Below, piece after piece: positions 25,131 through 33,450 of a stretch of 64,000 bases of DNA. Position numbers and translations under genes: made by a program. Each line of letters starts with the position of its first letter. Within the stretch, counting starts at the first letter, position 1. The DNA lies in the NCBI RefSeq assembly GCF_010731875.1, contig NZ_AP022595.1, forward strand, positions 744,001 through 808,000. The letters run 5' to 3'. The DNA is from Mycolicibacterium sarraceniae (GTDB lineage Bacteria; Actinomycetota; Actinomycetes; Mycobacteriales; Mycobacteriaceae). The notes below the pieces were generated by a model. The model was given only the letters and a program-made list of their open reading frames with translations, was not told where the DNA came from and made no database searches.

Positions 25131-26360
25131 GTGGCAGGCAACGTCTGGATTCTCGGTGGCTACCAGAGCGACTTCGCTCGCAACCTGGCCCGGGAGGGCT
25201 GCGACTTTGCGGCGCTGACCAGCGAGGTTGTCAATCTTACCCTCGCCGAATCGATGATCGACGCCACCGATATCGACGTCGTGCACGTTGCCAACGCCTT
25301 CGGCGAGATGTTCGCCCGACAGGGCCACCTCGGCGCGATGCCCGCCACGGTGCACGACGGCTTGTGGGATACCCCGGCCACCCGCCATGAGGCGGCGTGC
25401 GCCTCCGGCAGCGTCGCGGCACTGGCGGCGATGGCTGATCTGCGGGCCGGCAACTACCGCACCGCCCTGGTCGTCGGTGTCGAACTGGAGAAGACAGTGC
25501 CCGGCGACACCGCGGCCGCTCACCTCGGCGCCGCCGCCTGGACCGGCCATGAGGGCCAGGACGCCACGTACATCTGGCCGTCGATGTTCGCCGAAGTCGC
25601 CGACGAGTATGACCGTCGGTTCGGTATCGACGACGCGCACCTGCATGCGATCGCGGCACTGAATTTCAGCAACGCCCGGCACAACCCCAACGCCCAGACC
25701 CGGGAGTGGGAGGTCCCCGATCTGGTGTCGCACGGCAGTGATGACGCCGTCAACCCGCCGACCGAGGGGCGCATCCGCCGCTACGACTGCAGCCAGATGA
25801 CCGACGGCGGCGCAGGCGTGGTGCTGGTGAACGACGATTTCCTGCGCGACCATCCGGGCGTGCGCCCGATCGGGCTGATCGAAGGCTGGGGCCATCGCAC
25901 TGTCGGACTGGGACTACGGCAGAAGCTCGATCGTGACGCCGCGAATCCCTATGTGCTGCCGCACGTCCGCGCCGCCGTGTACGACGCGTTCGGGCGCGCC
26001 GGCATCGGGCTCGACGATCTCGACGGTATCGAGGTGCACGACTGCTTCACCCCTAGTGAGTACCTCGCGATCGACCACATCGGTCTCACCGGGCCCGGCG
26101 AATCATGGAAGGCGATCGAGAACGGTGAGATCGCAATCGGCGGCCGACTCCCGATCAATCCGAGCGGCGGCCTGATCGGCGGCGGGCACCCAGTCGGCGC
26201 ATCGGGTGTCCGGATGATGCTCGACGCCGCCAAACAGGTCAGCGATCTCGCCGGCGACTACCAGGTCGACGGCGCGCGCCGCTTCGGCACCTTGAATTTC
26301 GGCGGTAGTACCGCCACCACAGTCAGTTTCGTGATCAGATCGGCAGAGGATGCACACTGA
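25131..26360 (+). CDS. thiolase family protein (SCP2/acetyl-CoA acetyltransferase type)
   Basis: 409 residues. The nucleophile Cys is in EAACASGSVAALAAMADLRA (about residue 86), with EVHDCFTPSEYLAIDHIGL and the His loop INPSGGLIGGGHPVGASGVR. The C-terminal loop reads NFGGSTATTV without the second Cys of biosynthetic thiolases, as in SCP2-type degradative thiolases. It starts at a GTG (25131), and its 3' end overlaps the carotenoid oxygenase by 11 bases. It may cleave or make a beta-ketoacyl-CoA in the same pathway. Confidence 0.82.
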   Translation: MAGNVWILGGYQSDFARNLAREGCDFAALTSEVVNLTLAESMIDATDIDVVHVANAFGEMFARQGHLGAMPATVHDGLWDTPATRHEAACASGSVAALAAMADLRAGNYRTALVVGVELEKTVPGDTAAAHLGAAAWTGHEGQDATYIWPSMFAEVADEYDRRFGIDDAHLHAIAALNFSNARHNPNAQTREWEVPDLVSHGSDDAVNPPTEGRIRRYDCSQMTDGGAGVVLVNDDFLRDHPGVRPIGLIEGWGHRTVGLGLRQKLDRDAANPYVLPHVRAAVYDAFGRAGIGLDDLDGIEVHDCFTPSEYLAIDHIGLTGPGESWKAIENGEIAIGGRLPINPSGGLIGGGHPVGASGVRMMLDAAKQVSDLAGDYQVDGARRFGTLNFGGSTATTVSFVIRSAEDAH

Positions 26361-27864
26361 GATTGTCGGGAAATTCCTGTCCACCCTCCCCGAGGATGAC
26401 GACCACCCGTACCGCACCGGACCGTGGCGACCGCAGAGCACCGAATGGCACGCCGACGATCTCAGCGTCGTGGACGGTGAAATCCCCACTGATCTCGACG
26501 GCGTCTATCTGCGCAATACCGAGAACCCGCTACATCCGGCGCTGAAGGCGTATCACCCCTTCGACGGTGACGGCATGCTGCATATCGTCGGCTTCCGTGA
26601 CGGAACGGCCTTCTATCGCAACCGTTTTGTCCGGACCGACGGATTCGAGGCGGAGAACGCCGCCGGCGGCCCGCTCTGGCCCGGGCTGGCAGAGCCGCTG
26701 CCGCTGGCCAAGGTGGACTACGGCTGGGGTGCGCGCACGCTGATGAAGGACGCCTCCAGCACCGATGTCGTGGTGCACCGCGGCACCGCGCTGACGAGTT
26801 TCTACCAATGCGGCGATCTCTACCGCGTCGACCCGTACTCGGCGCAGACCCTGGGCAAGGAGACCTTCAACGGCGGCTTCCCCAGCAGCTGGGGTGTATC
26901 TGCGCATCCGAAGGTGGACGACCGCACCGGCGAGATGCTGTTCTTCAACTACGCCAAGGCCGCGCCCTATATGCACTACGGGGTGGTCGATGCCAACAAT
27001 GACCTGGTGCACTACACCGATGTGCCGCTGCCCGGCCCGCGGCTGCCCCACGATATGGCGTTCACCCGAAACTATGTGATTCTCAACGATTTTCCGTTGT
27101 TCTGGGATCCGGAGCTGCTGGAGCGCGACATGCACGTCGCTCGTTTCCACCGAGATATCCCGTCGCGATTCGCGGTGCTCCCCCGCCGGGGCGAGGGCAA
27201 GATCCAGTGGTTCGAGGCCGACCCCACCTACGTGCTGCACTTCACCAACGCCTACGAAGACGGTGACGAGATCGTGCTGGACGGCTTCTTCCAGGGCGAC
27301 CCCGAGCCCAGCGATGACGGCACCGGCACCAAGTGGCAGCGGGCGTTCCGGTTCCTTGCGCTGGACCGGATGCAGGCCCGGCTGCACCGCTGGCGGCTCA
27401 ATCTGCGTACCGGCGGCCTAACCGAAGAATCGTTGTCCGACAGCATCACCGAGTTCGGCATGATCAACTCCGGTCATGCCGGTGAGCCCTACCGCTATAC
27501 CTATGCGGCCAGCGGCAAGCCGGGCTGGTTCCTGTTCGACGGCCTGGTCCGACACGACCTGCAGACCGGCACCGAAGAGCGCTTCGGGTTCGGCGACGGT
27601 GTCTACGGCAGTGAGACGGCCATGGCGCCCCGGCTCGGCAGCCAAGCCGAAGACGACGGCTACCTGGTCACCCTGACCACCGATATGGCTGCCGACGCCT
27701 CCTACTGCCTGGTGTTCGATGCGGCCCGGCTGGCGGACGGACCGTTGTGCAAACTTCAACTGCCCGAACGGATCTCCAGCGGAACGCATTCCACGTGGGT
27801 GGCCGGTGACGCACTGCGCCGCTGGCATACCAGCGATTCGGCCGCCGAGGCGATCGGACTGTAG
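26350..27864 (+). CDS. carotenoid cleavage oxygenase family protein
   Basis: 504 residues, the usual size of RPE65/CCD seven-bladed-propeller dioxygenases with Fe(II) held by four His. Candidate ligands lie in SAHPKVDDRTGEML, LPHDMAFTRNYVILNDFP, YVLHFTNAYEDGDE and the C-terminal SGTHSTWV; LRNTENPLHPALKAYHPFDG is the conserved N-terminal stretch. Substrates in bacteria include apocarotenoids and phenylpropenes (isoeugenol, resveratrol). It sits in an overlapping operon with a thiolase and the double HxlR regulator, so a side-chain-cleaving route is plausible; the substrate is unproven. Confidence 0.85.
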   Translation: MHTEIVGKFLSTLPEDDDHPYRTGPWRPQSTEWHADDLSVVDGEIPTDLDGVYLRNTENPLHPALKAYHPFDGDGMLHIVGFRDGTAFYRNRFVRTDGFEAENAAGGPLWPGLAEPLPLAKVDYGWGARTLMKDASSTDVVVHRGTALTSFYQCGDLYRVDPYSAQTLGKETFNGGFPSSWGVSAHPKVDDRTGEMLFFNYAKAAPYMHYGVVDANNDLVHYTDVPLPGPRLPHDMAFTRNYVILNDFPLFWDPELLERDMHVARFHRDIPSRFAVLPRRGEGKIQWFEADPTYVLHFTNAYEDGDEIVLDGFFQGDPEPSDDGTGTKWQRAFRFLALDRMQARLHRWRLNLRTGGLTEESLSDSITEFGMINSGHAGEPYRYTYAASGKPGWFLFDGLVRHDLQTGTEERFGFGDGVYGSETAMAPRLGSQAEDDGYLVTLTTDMAADASYCLVFDAARLADGPLCKLQLPERISSGTHSTWVAGDALRRWHTSDSAAEAIGL

Positions 27865-28820
27865 TGACCGATACCACGGCCGCCGAGACGCCCACCGTCC
27901 TGGCACCCGACAGTCCCAATGCCATCGGCAGGATGCTGGGTCTACTCGGCGACGAGTGGAATCTGCTGATCGTGCAGCAGGCATTGCTGGGTGCCAGCCG
28001 CTACAGCCAATTCATGTCACGGTTGCCGATCTCAAATTCGGTGCTGACCAGTCGGCTGCGGACCCTGGTCGACAATGGCCTGTTGAGCCGCACGGTGCAT
28101 GCCTCCACCCGGGCGCGCACCGAGTATCTGATCACCGGCCGCGGCCGATCGCTGTGGCCGGCATTGCTGTCCATCTGGGAGTGGGAACGCAATTGGGTGA
28201 CCGGGCACCACGAAGCACTGCCCGCCATGCGCCACGTGGCGTGCGGATCTCACTTCACGCCCCAATTGCGTTGCAACACTTGCTGTGTCGTGGTCACCGG
28301 CCCGGAGGTGGCATTGAGCCTCGGCCCCAGCGGAACGTGGACCCGCTCGGCGCCGGCCGCATCGACGCGGCGCCGTTCGGAACCCGATACCGCCACCCGC
28401 CACGCCGGGTTGTTCCCGGAGACTATGAGCATTCTCGGAAATCGTTGGGCCGCAGCACTGCTGGTGGCCGCATTCCTGGGCACCACCCGTTTCACAGATT
28501 TCCAAACCCAGCTCGGCGCCCCACCCAGTCTGCTGGCCGAACGGTTACAGACGTTCTGCCATATCGGTGTGTTCACCACCTCACCCACGGAGCGCTCGGG
28601 TCCGGAGCGGGCCGCATACCTGTTGACCGATAAGGGCCGGGCGTTCTTCCCGGTGCTGACTGCGGCGCTGCAGTGGGCGCAGTGGTGGTATCAGGCTCCC
28701 GAAGGTCCGGCGGTGGTGATGACGCATGCCGACTGCGGTTCCGGTTTCACCGGGGAGCTTTCCTGCGACCGGTGCGCCGAGCGGTTGAGCGGCGAACAGG
28801 TGCACACTGTCGCTATTTAG
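27864..28820 (+). CDS. tandem HxlR-type double winged-helix regulator with Cys motifs
   Basis: 318 residues made of two HxlR modules. Module 1 (about 12-155) has MLGLLGDEWNLLIVQQALLG, SRLPISNSVLTSRLRTLVDN and a tail HVACGSHFTPQLRCNTC. Module 2 (about 180-315) has MSILGNRWAAALLVAAFLGT, FTDFQTQLGAPPSLLAERLQ and a matching tail HADCGSGFTGELSCDRC. The repeated H-x2-CG...C-x2-C tails look like zinc or redox sites. GTG at 27864 overlaps the previous stop (TAGTG), so it is coupled to the oxygenase gene and probably controls its own operon. Confidence 0.8.
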   Translation: MTDTTAAETPTVLAPDSPNAIGRMLGLLGDEWNLLIVQQALLGASRYSQFMSRLPISNSVLTSRLRTLVDNGLLSRTVHASTRARTEYLITGRGRSLWPALLSIWEWERNWVTGHHEALPAMRHVACGSHFTPQLRCNTCCVVVTGPEVALSLGPSGTWTRSAPAASTRRRSEPDTATRHAGLFPETMSILGNRWAAALLVAAFLGTTRFTDFQTQLGAPPSLLAERLQTFCHIGVFTTSPTERSGPERAAYLLTDKGRAFFPVLTAALQWAQWWYQAPEGPAVVMTHADCGSGFTGELSCDRCAERLSGEQVHTVAI

Positions 28821-29424
28821 CGGGAAGTATCTGGAAGCCCTTGATAATCGTCGCGGAATCCGTGACGTAGGTGGGGTTTTCAGGTTTGATCGTCTGCACC
28901 GTCACGGTGGTGACGTAGTTGACATCACCGTCTTGGTACACCGCGGCCAGGGACGTGGCATTGCGAGCAGGGATCTTTCCCATTGCGGGAGCCGTATAGG
29001 TGGTCGATTGCGCCGTGGACCCGCATACCTGGGCCGGGGTGGATTTCAGGTCCTTGACTTTCAGCTTCGCGACCAGCTGTTGGTTCTGAGCGTCGAGTAT
29101 CCGCTGCGGCTTGCCGATGCTGGAATTCGCCTTCTGCAGCGTGACGACGACATTGGGGGTGAACCCCTCTTCGGTGAGCCCTTCGTCGCGCAGCGCGAAT
29201 CGGATGGTCTCGGAGTCGAGCTTGGTGGTGCGCTCCCAACCCTGCGGTTGGGGTAGCCGAAGCCGCGGTTCCTGATCGGTTCGGGTGGGGATATCGATCA
29301 TCGGCACCGACACCTCATCGCATTTAACGGCGACCGGCTTCGCGTCGTCCGAACAGCCTGCGATCGCCACCACCACCAGCGCGGCCGCCAGCACCGCCGA
29401 CACCTGTCCGGTCACCCTGCGCAA
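28813..29424 (-). CDS. LpqN/LpqT-family lipoprotein
   Basis: 203 residues. Signal peptide with lipobox AIAGC (Cys24) followed by SDD, then the LpqN-type domain: IDIPTRTDQEPRLRLPQPQG, GFTPNVVVTLQKANSS and a C-terminal VTVQTIKPENPTYVTDSATI. It is anchored outside the cytoplasmic membrane. The start is TTG 29424 or GTG 29415; the choice affects only three residues before the signal peptide. Its 3' end overlaps the HxlR gene by 8 bases on the opposite strand. Function unknown. Confidence 0.75.
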   Translation of the reverse strand: MRRVTGQVSAVLAAALVVVAIAGCSDDAKPVAVKCDEVSVPMIDIPTRTDQEPRLRLPQPQGWERTTKLDSETIRFALRDEGLTEEGFTPNVVVTLQKANSSIGKPQRILDAQNQQLVAKLKVKDLKSTPAQVCGSTAQSTTYTAPAMGKIPARNATSLAAVYQDGDVNYVTTVTVQTIKPENPTYVTDSATIIKGFQILPAK

Positions 29425-29498
29425 TCTGATCCCTTCGAACCCACCCGGAAAACCCGCCCAAGCCTACCGTTGGCAGCCGCGAGAACCGCAAAAATGTG

Positions 29499-29525
29499 TT
29501 AGCACTCTCGATCTTCGAGTGCTAA
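29499..29525. promoter_or_regulatory. CIRCE operator (HrcA site)
   Basis: TTAGCACTC-N9-GAGTGCTAA is a perfect 9-9-9 CIRCE element, the binding site of the heat-shock repressor HrcA. It lies 73 bases before the hsp20 start and 75 bases from the divergent lipoprotein start, so hsp20 is the expected target. Confidence 0.92.
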
Positions 29526-29598
29526 TCTGGCGTTGCACAGTAAAGCTGCCCGCCAGGGTGGTGGGCTTACGTTCATAGATCCGCAGGAGGTGAGTACT

Positions 29599-30048
29599 GT
29601 GCTGCGTTTCGATCCGTTCAATGACCTTGACGCAATGACCCGGGGGCTGTTGACCAGCCAAGCCGGAACCGACCGTAGCCCCAGATTCATGCCGATGGAC
29701 CTCTACAAGGTCGACGATCACTACGTGCTGACCGCCGACCTGCCCGGCGTGGATCCCGGTTCGGTCGATGTGAATGTCGACAGCGGGACGCTGACACTGA
29801 CCGCGCACCGCTCAGCGCGCTCTGAAGATTCAGTGCAGTGGTTGACCAGCGAGAGATTCTTCGGCACCTACCGTCGCCAGCTGGCGCTCGGCGAGGGCAT
29901 CGACACCACGAGGATCTCAGCCACCTACGAGAACGGCGTGCTGACGGTGACGATCCCGTTGGCTGAGAGGGCCAAGCCGCGCCGCATCGAAGTCGTCCGG
30001 TCCGGCGGGGGCACCCAGATCGAGGCGACGACCGTCGACGCGAGCTGA
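29599..30048 (+). CDS. Hsp20/alpha-crystallin small heat-shock protein
   Basis: 149 residues. FDPFNDLDAMTRGLLTSQA is the N-terminal region. The alpha-crystallin domain runs from about 33 to 135 (PMDLYKVDDHYVLTADLPGV, then YENGVLTVTIPLAERAKPR with the conserved GVLTVTIP). The GTG at 29599 is chosen because AGGAGGTGAG sits just before it, although the frame is open further upstream. ATP-independent holdase chaperone; the CIRCE element upstream predicts heat induction through HrcA. Confidence 0.92.
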   Translation: MLRFDPFNDLDAMTRGLLTSQAGTDRSPRFMPMDLYKVDDHYVLTADLPGVDPGSVDVNVDSGTLTLTAHRSARSEDSVQWLTSERFFGTYRRQLALGEGIDTTRISATYENGVLTVTIPLAERAKPRRIEVVRSGGGTQIEATTVDAS

Positions 30049-30065
30049 GGCTCAACCGATTCCGA

Positions 30066-30112
30066 ACGTTCAGGCTCAGCCGCTATCAGCCGTGGCGGCT
30101 GAGCCTGAACGT
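30066..30112. terminator. bidirectional hairpin between hsp20 and the GNAT remnant
   Basis: An 18-bp perfect inverted repeat (30066-30083 and 30095-30112, arms ACGTTCAGGCTCAGCCGC) around an 11-base loop, just behind hsp20. There is no U-run, as is common in mycobacterial terminators. The right arm encodes the last residues of the opposite-strand GNAT frame. Confidence 0.7.
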
Positions 30113-30500
30113 CAGGTTGTTGCGAACCGCGGGCCATTCGATGTCGAGGATGGAGTAGACCACGGTGTCGCGGCGGGATCCGTCGGCCAGGACCTGGTGG
30201 CTGAGCAGTATGCCGTCCTGCTTGGCGCCGAGCCTTTCAATAGCCGCCCTGCTGACCTGATTGAAGAAGTGCGTGCGGAACTCCACAGCGACGCAACCGA
30301 GTTGGTCGAACGCGTGCGCGAGTATGGAGCGGGCCCGAAGAGCCCACCACCGCGTTGTCCGGCGACGGTGCGCTGGTGAACCACAACTCGCCGACATCGG
30401 CTGCCGCCGCGGTGATCTCCGGAATGTGGGCGTCACTTAACGGCTCAAGTGAAACCCATTGCGCGCCGGTCAAAGTGACCGGTTCGACGAATCTGCTCAT
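30086..30500 (-). pseudogene. GNAT acetyltransferase with internal deletion
   Basis: The start (ATG 30500) encodes SRFVEPVTLTGAQWVSLEPL and AAADVGELWFTSAPSPDNAV; the end, in another frame, encodes AHAFDQLGCVAVEFRTHFFN, QVSRAAIERLGAKQDGILLS and VVYSILDIEWPAVRNNLTF, the acetyl-CoA site and C-terminus of a RimJ-like GNAT. The connecting beta-strands (roughly 50 residues) are missing and the two parts are out of frame, so it is not functional. It was coupled (ATGA overlap) to the membrane protein gene upstream. Confidence 0.75.
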
Positions 30501-30919
30501 CGCCTGCGCCCCAGCGCGGAGCACAACGCCCACACCGACGCCAGCAGTGCGGCGGCCGCGGCGCCGGCCCCGACGTAGAAGCCGTACCCCGCCGACACCG
30601 GGCCGCTGACGTTGAGGTGGTAATACCAGTAGGTCAGGACGGCGAGCATCGCCGAGATCGCCAGCGCCGCGGCAGCGGCCAGTCGCGGAGACAGATTGCG
30701 CGCCACCATCGCGCCGGTGACGATCAGCACCGAGGCCAGCAGCACGATCAACTGGCCTGCCCCGAAGCGGGGCGGCAGCACGATGCTGCCGACCGTGCCA
30801 CCGATCGCACTGGCGCGTCCGCCACCCAGGACCGGGGTGGTCAACCACGGCAACCAGGCACTGACCGCCAGCACCACAGCGCACAGCACGACGAGCCAAC
30901 CCGCGCGTAGGTGTGCCAT
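30497..30919 (-). CDS. four-TM mycobacterial membrane protein
   Basis: 140 residues with four hydrophobic segments (about 6-24, 52-70, 78-99 and 112-134) and short, mostly neutral loops; the outer loop after TM1 is Gly/Pro rich (TPVLGGGRASAIGGTVG). ATG at 30919. I recognise no family with certainty; similar proteins are annotated in mycobacteria as conserved transmembrane proteins. It is intact although the GNAT frame coupled to its stop and the ABC-F gene upstream are broken. Confidence 0.6.
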   Translation of the reverse strand: MAHLRAGWLVVLCAVVLAVSAWLPWLTTPVLGGGRASAIGGTVGSIVLPPRFGAGQLIVLLASVLIVTGAMVARNLSPRLAAAAALAISAMLAVLTYWYYHLNVSGPVSAGYGFYVGAGAAAAALLASVWALCSALGRRR

Positions 30920-30928
30920 GGTCAGACC

Positions 30929-32483
30929 CTAACCCGCCTCGTCCAGCACGCCGGGGCGCCGCATCGACAAGGTCCGGTCCAGATCCAGCCGGGCCAGGAA
31001 GTCGTCGTCGTGACTGACCACGATCACCGCGCCACGGTAGGCAGCCAGGGCGTCGACCAGCTGGTCAACACTGGCCAGGTCGAGATTGTTAGTCGGTTCA
31101 TCGAGCACGATCAGCTGCGGCGGCGGTTCGGCCAACAGCAGGCGAGCCAGCGCGACGCGGAACCGTTCGCCGCCGGATAGCGTGGCCACCGGCCGGTACA
31201 CCGAGTCGCCGCGGAGCAGAAACCTCGCCAGGCGAGTGCGCACCAGGGCCGCATCACCGCCGGGCGTCGCCACGTTGTCCAGCACGCTGGCCTGCTCGTC
31301 GAGGCTGTCAATGCGCTGGGGCAGGTAGCCGACCCGGTCGGTCAATAGCCGGCCTGCCTCACCGGCCAGCAGAGCGTCCAGCAGCCTGGTCTTCCCGATC
31401 CCGTTGGCGCCGACGATAGCGATCCGCTCGGGCCCCATCACCACCAATGGCCCACGGCTGCGCGGCAATTCGGCCAGCCTGCGGGTGGCCGGCACGGTGG
31501 GATCGGGGAGGTCGACGCGGATGTGCTCATCGTTGCGGAGCCTGGCCTCGGCGACCTGTAACGCGCCTTCGGCCGCCACGGCCTTATCGTCGAGCTCGGT
31601 ACGCAGCTTGCCCGCCGAGACCTCGGCAGACGCCGCCCAGTTGTTCATCACGATCTTCGGTGCCCGCTTGTTGTCATAATCTCTCTGCGCCTTGCGGTTT
31701 CGCCGTGCCAGCTTAGTTTCGGCCGCCGCGCGCTGGCGTTTGGCCACCCGCACCGTCTGCTCGGCCGCCGACACCGCCTGCGCCGCGGCGGCCAGTTCGT
31801 TGTCCAGGTGGGCACACCACTCGCCATAGGGCCCGCCGAACGAGGTGAGCCGGTGGTTGTACAACTCGGCGGTGTTGTCCATCCGGTTCAGCAGGGCGAC
31901 GTCATGGCTGACCACCACGAGAGTCCCGGCCAGTCGGCGATCAGATCGAACAACCGGCCGCGGGCGTCCCGGTCGAGGTTGTTGGTCGGTTCGTCGAGCA
32001 GGGTGATATCGGCTGGATCGAGCCGAAGTGCGGTGATAGCGAGCAGCATCGCTTCCCCGCCGGACACCTGGCCGACCGTGCGATCCAGGTCAACCGCGCC
32101 CAGCCCGATGACACGCAGCACCTCGGCCGGGCGATCGGCGATATCCCAGTCCTCGCCGATGACCTCGAAGTCGTGCTCGGTCGCCACACCGGACTCGATC
32201 GCGGCCAGCGCGGCGAGCTTCGCGCCCACACCGAGTACGTGCGCGATCGACAGCGCGACATCGAGAGTCAGGGTCTGCGGCAGATAGGCGATGTCACCGC
32301 CTGCCACGATCCGCCCGCCCGTCGGGGTGAGCTCACCGGCGATCAGGCGTAACAGCGTCGATTTGCCGCTGCCGTTGGCACCCACCAGTCCGGTGCGTCC
32401 GGTCGGCAGCGATCAGGTGAGCGACGCTGTGATCCACGACAGGGACCGTCCTTTCCGATGCGGTTGAGCTGAACGACCGCCAC
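30929..32483 (-). pseudogene. ABC-F family ATPase, frameshifted and N-terminally damaged
   Basis: Two ABC domains are readable. Domain 1 (about 32410-31915) has LVGANGSGKSTLLRL, signature VSGGEAMLLA and Walker B ITLLDEPTNNLD. Domain 2 (to 30929) has IVGANGIGKTRLLDAL, LSGGERFRVALARL and LIVLDEPTNNLDL. A missing base near 31913 shifts DWPG out of frame with TLVVVSHD, and before the first Walker A there is a stop codon and a shortened N-terminus. ABC-F proteins act on ribosomes, often in translation rescue or antibiotic resistance. The near-complete second half suggests recent loss. Confidence 0.78.
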
Positions 32484-32530
32484 GCTAATGCGGAAACGCG
32501 AACGCCGGCAACCGATTTATCTCTACGCTG

Positions 32531-32980
32531 ATGCCCATGACGGATCTCCCCGACTGGGTACGGAAACTCGAGCTGGGCCCGCACCCTGAAGGCGGGTACT
32601 TCCGCGAGACCTGGCGCAGTGAGCTCGTCGTCGGCGAGTCGGCGTTACCGCCGGACTACAACGGACCTCGCAACGCCGGAACCGCCGTCTACTTCGTGCT
32701 GCTGCCCGGGCAGCAGTCGGCCTGGCACACCGTGCGCAGCGCGGAATTGTGGCTGTATCACCGGGGAAGCCCGCTCCTGCTCGAGATCGGCCCCGAAAGT
32801 GGCAGCGCCACAACAGTTCTGCTCGGCCCCGACATCGCCGCCGGCGAGCAGCCGCAAGTGCTGGTGCCACCGGGCTATTGGCAGCGAGCCCGGCCCCGCG
32901 ACCAGGAGCCGACCCTGGTCAGCTGTGTGGTGGTGCCGGGCTTCGATTTCGCCGACTTCGCGCTGGCCGCCGACGACTAG
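32531..32980 (+). CDS. cupin domain protein (DUF985)
   Basis: 149 residues with the DUF985 pattern LELGPHPEGGYFRETWRSEL near the start, TAVYFVLLPGQQSAWHTVRS with the cupin His, and VLVPPGYWQRARP near the C-terminus. Single-domain jelly roll; the function of the family is unsettled (YML079w-like). ATG at 32531, or the ATG at 32537 two codons on. Its stop overlaps that of the convergent BKACE remnant by 4 bases. Confidence 0.8.
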   Translation: MPMTDLPDWVRKLELGPHPEGGYFRETWRSELVVGESALPPDYNGPRNAGTAVYFVLLPGQQSAWHTVRSAELWLYHRGSPLLLEIGPESGSATTVLLGPDIAAGEQPQVLVPPGYWQRARPRDQEPTLVSCVVVPGFDFADFALAADD

Positions 32981-33420
32981 CCAGCCGCGCGCAGCACCTC
33001 GTACGCGGCGGCGACGAGCTCAGCGTTACCCGACGCGGTCGATCCGTCCGGCAGCAGCACGGTGTCCTCCACGCCGATCCGGGTTTGCAACCCGCGCAGC
33101 CCCGCGTACTCCAGCAGCGGCCAGCAGCTGTCGTCGAGGCCGTGCAACAGGATCGGCACCGGCGACTGCGCACTGCGGATCCGCGCCAGCAGATCGTCGG
33201 CCGTCTCGGTGCTCCCGTCTGGCCCTAGCTCGATCATCACTCGCAGACAGTGCGCTGCCAGCTCGGAGCGCGCCCAGGAGTCCACGCCTGTACGGTGCGC
33301 AACCGCTCCTGCGGTGTCACCGGCAACCCCGGATGCGACGCCGGGCCGCGGGCGCCGTTGATGCAGGCTTTGACATACGGAGCGGCGGGCGCAGACGGCA
33401 CAGGCCATTCTCACCCGTCA
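32977..33420 (-). pseudogene. BKACE-type beta-keto acid cleavage enzyme, internally deleted
   Basis: The 5' part encodes YVKACINGARGPASHPGLPV, the N-terminal strand of the BKACE (DUF849) TIM barrel, then TPQERLRTVQAW. The 3' part, in another frame, encodes SPVPILLHGLDDSCWPLLEY and LQTRIGVEDTVLLPDGSTAS, its C-terminal end. About 150 residues of barrel, including the Zn-binding and catalytic core, are absent, so the gene is dead. Family members cleave 3-keto-5-aminohexanoate or similar acids with acetyl-CoA. Confidence 0.75.
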
Positions 33421-33450
33421 CGGCCGAGGTTTCCGAAGTAGCGTCTCCCC

